From: Halicephalobus mephisto | Lineage: Eukaryota; Nematoda; Chromadorea; Rhabditida; Panagrolaimidae | Reading direction: 5' to 3' | NCBI GenBank assembly: GCA_009193035.1 | Contig: SWDT01000010.1 | Coordinates: 434,001-498,000, forward strand | Length of the DNA stretch: 64,000 nucleotides | Shown here: in pieces, positions 63,949 to 64,000 of the stretch | How the letters are laid out: each line of letters begins with the position of its first letter | Numbering within the stretch: position 1 is the first letter of the stretch | Position numbers and translations under genes: made by a program | The notes under the pieces: model-generated | The model's input: the letters and a program-made list of their open reading frames with translations, nothing else | What the model was told of the DNA's origin: nothing | The model's database searches: none

Positions 63949-64000
63949 TACAAATTACATTTGTAATTTTCATCGACTTAGTACTATCAGGGACTCGACG

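Overview
This is AT-rich animal DNA, and it looks like a free-living rhabditid nematode (Caenorhabditis or a close relative). The evidence is compact multi-exon genes on both strands, many introns of 40-60 bp with GTAAGT donors and TTTCAG acceptors, acceptor-like TTTCAG sites just before start codons (trans-splicing), an apparent polycistronic operon, and nematode-enriched families (SXP/RAL-2, serpentine receptor remnants, a UNC-104 kinesin). Most coding models below were built by joining exons by hand. Each of those was checked to keep one open frame, and total coding length is divisible by three for every complete model.

Layout. Positions 0.3-5.3 kb (minus) hold a large receptor with mucin-like repeats and seven membrane segments. 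A 4-kb gene-poor gap follows. At 9.3-11.6 kb (plus) is a coiled-coil protein with a TDP-43-type N-terminal domain. At 11.8-15.3 kb (minus) are a small Ly6-like surface protein, a broken GIMAP-associated Cys/His-rich fragment and a secreted SXP/RAL-2 protein with a Gly/Met/Phe repeat tail. From 15.4 to 26.8 kb the DNA is mostly gene-poor. It hides one tiny two-exon gene for a secreted peptide precursor (23.0-23.4 kb) and an F-box-like relic.

Positions 26.8-45.6 kb are gene dense: a small membrane protein and a TBCC-domain protein (plus); gamma-glutamylcyclotransferase and CARM1 arginine methyltransferase (minus); a zinc-finger gene (plus) with a 274-bp inverted duplicate of its third exon; a zinc carboxypeptidase A-like zymogen (plus); a carboxylesterase (minus); and the kinesin-3 motor UNC-104/KIF1A (minus, 1652 codons).

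From 45.6 to 55.3 kb there is gene-poor DNA with decayed gene pieces, a tandem cluster of PMP3/UPF0057 proteolipid genes (two intact, one dead, one orphan exon; each intact gene encodes only 57-63 residues) and a secreted/GPI-like surface protein. Positions 55.3-58.9 kb hold a tight four-gene minus-strand cluster, PP4 phosphatase - glutaredoxin 5 - eIF3g - ARL2, with gaps of 130-235 bp, which looks like an SL2-type operon of housekeeping genes. The right end has a broken serpentine receptor, an ER thioredoxin-like protein (TXNDC12-like, KSEL terminus) and a possible exon running off the window.

The strongest leads are the TDP-43-like N-terminal domain on a coiled-coil protein with no RNA-binding domains, the unreported-looking peptide precursor, the four-gene operon and the recent inverted duplication of a zinc-finger exon. 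I saw no convincing tRNA, rRNA, CRISPR, intact transposon or viral gene.
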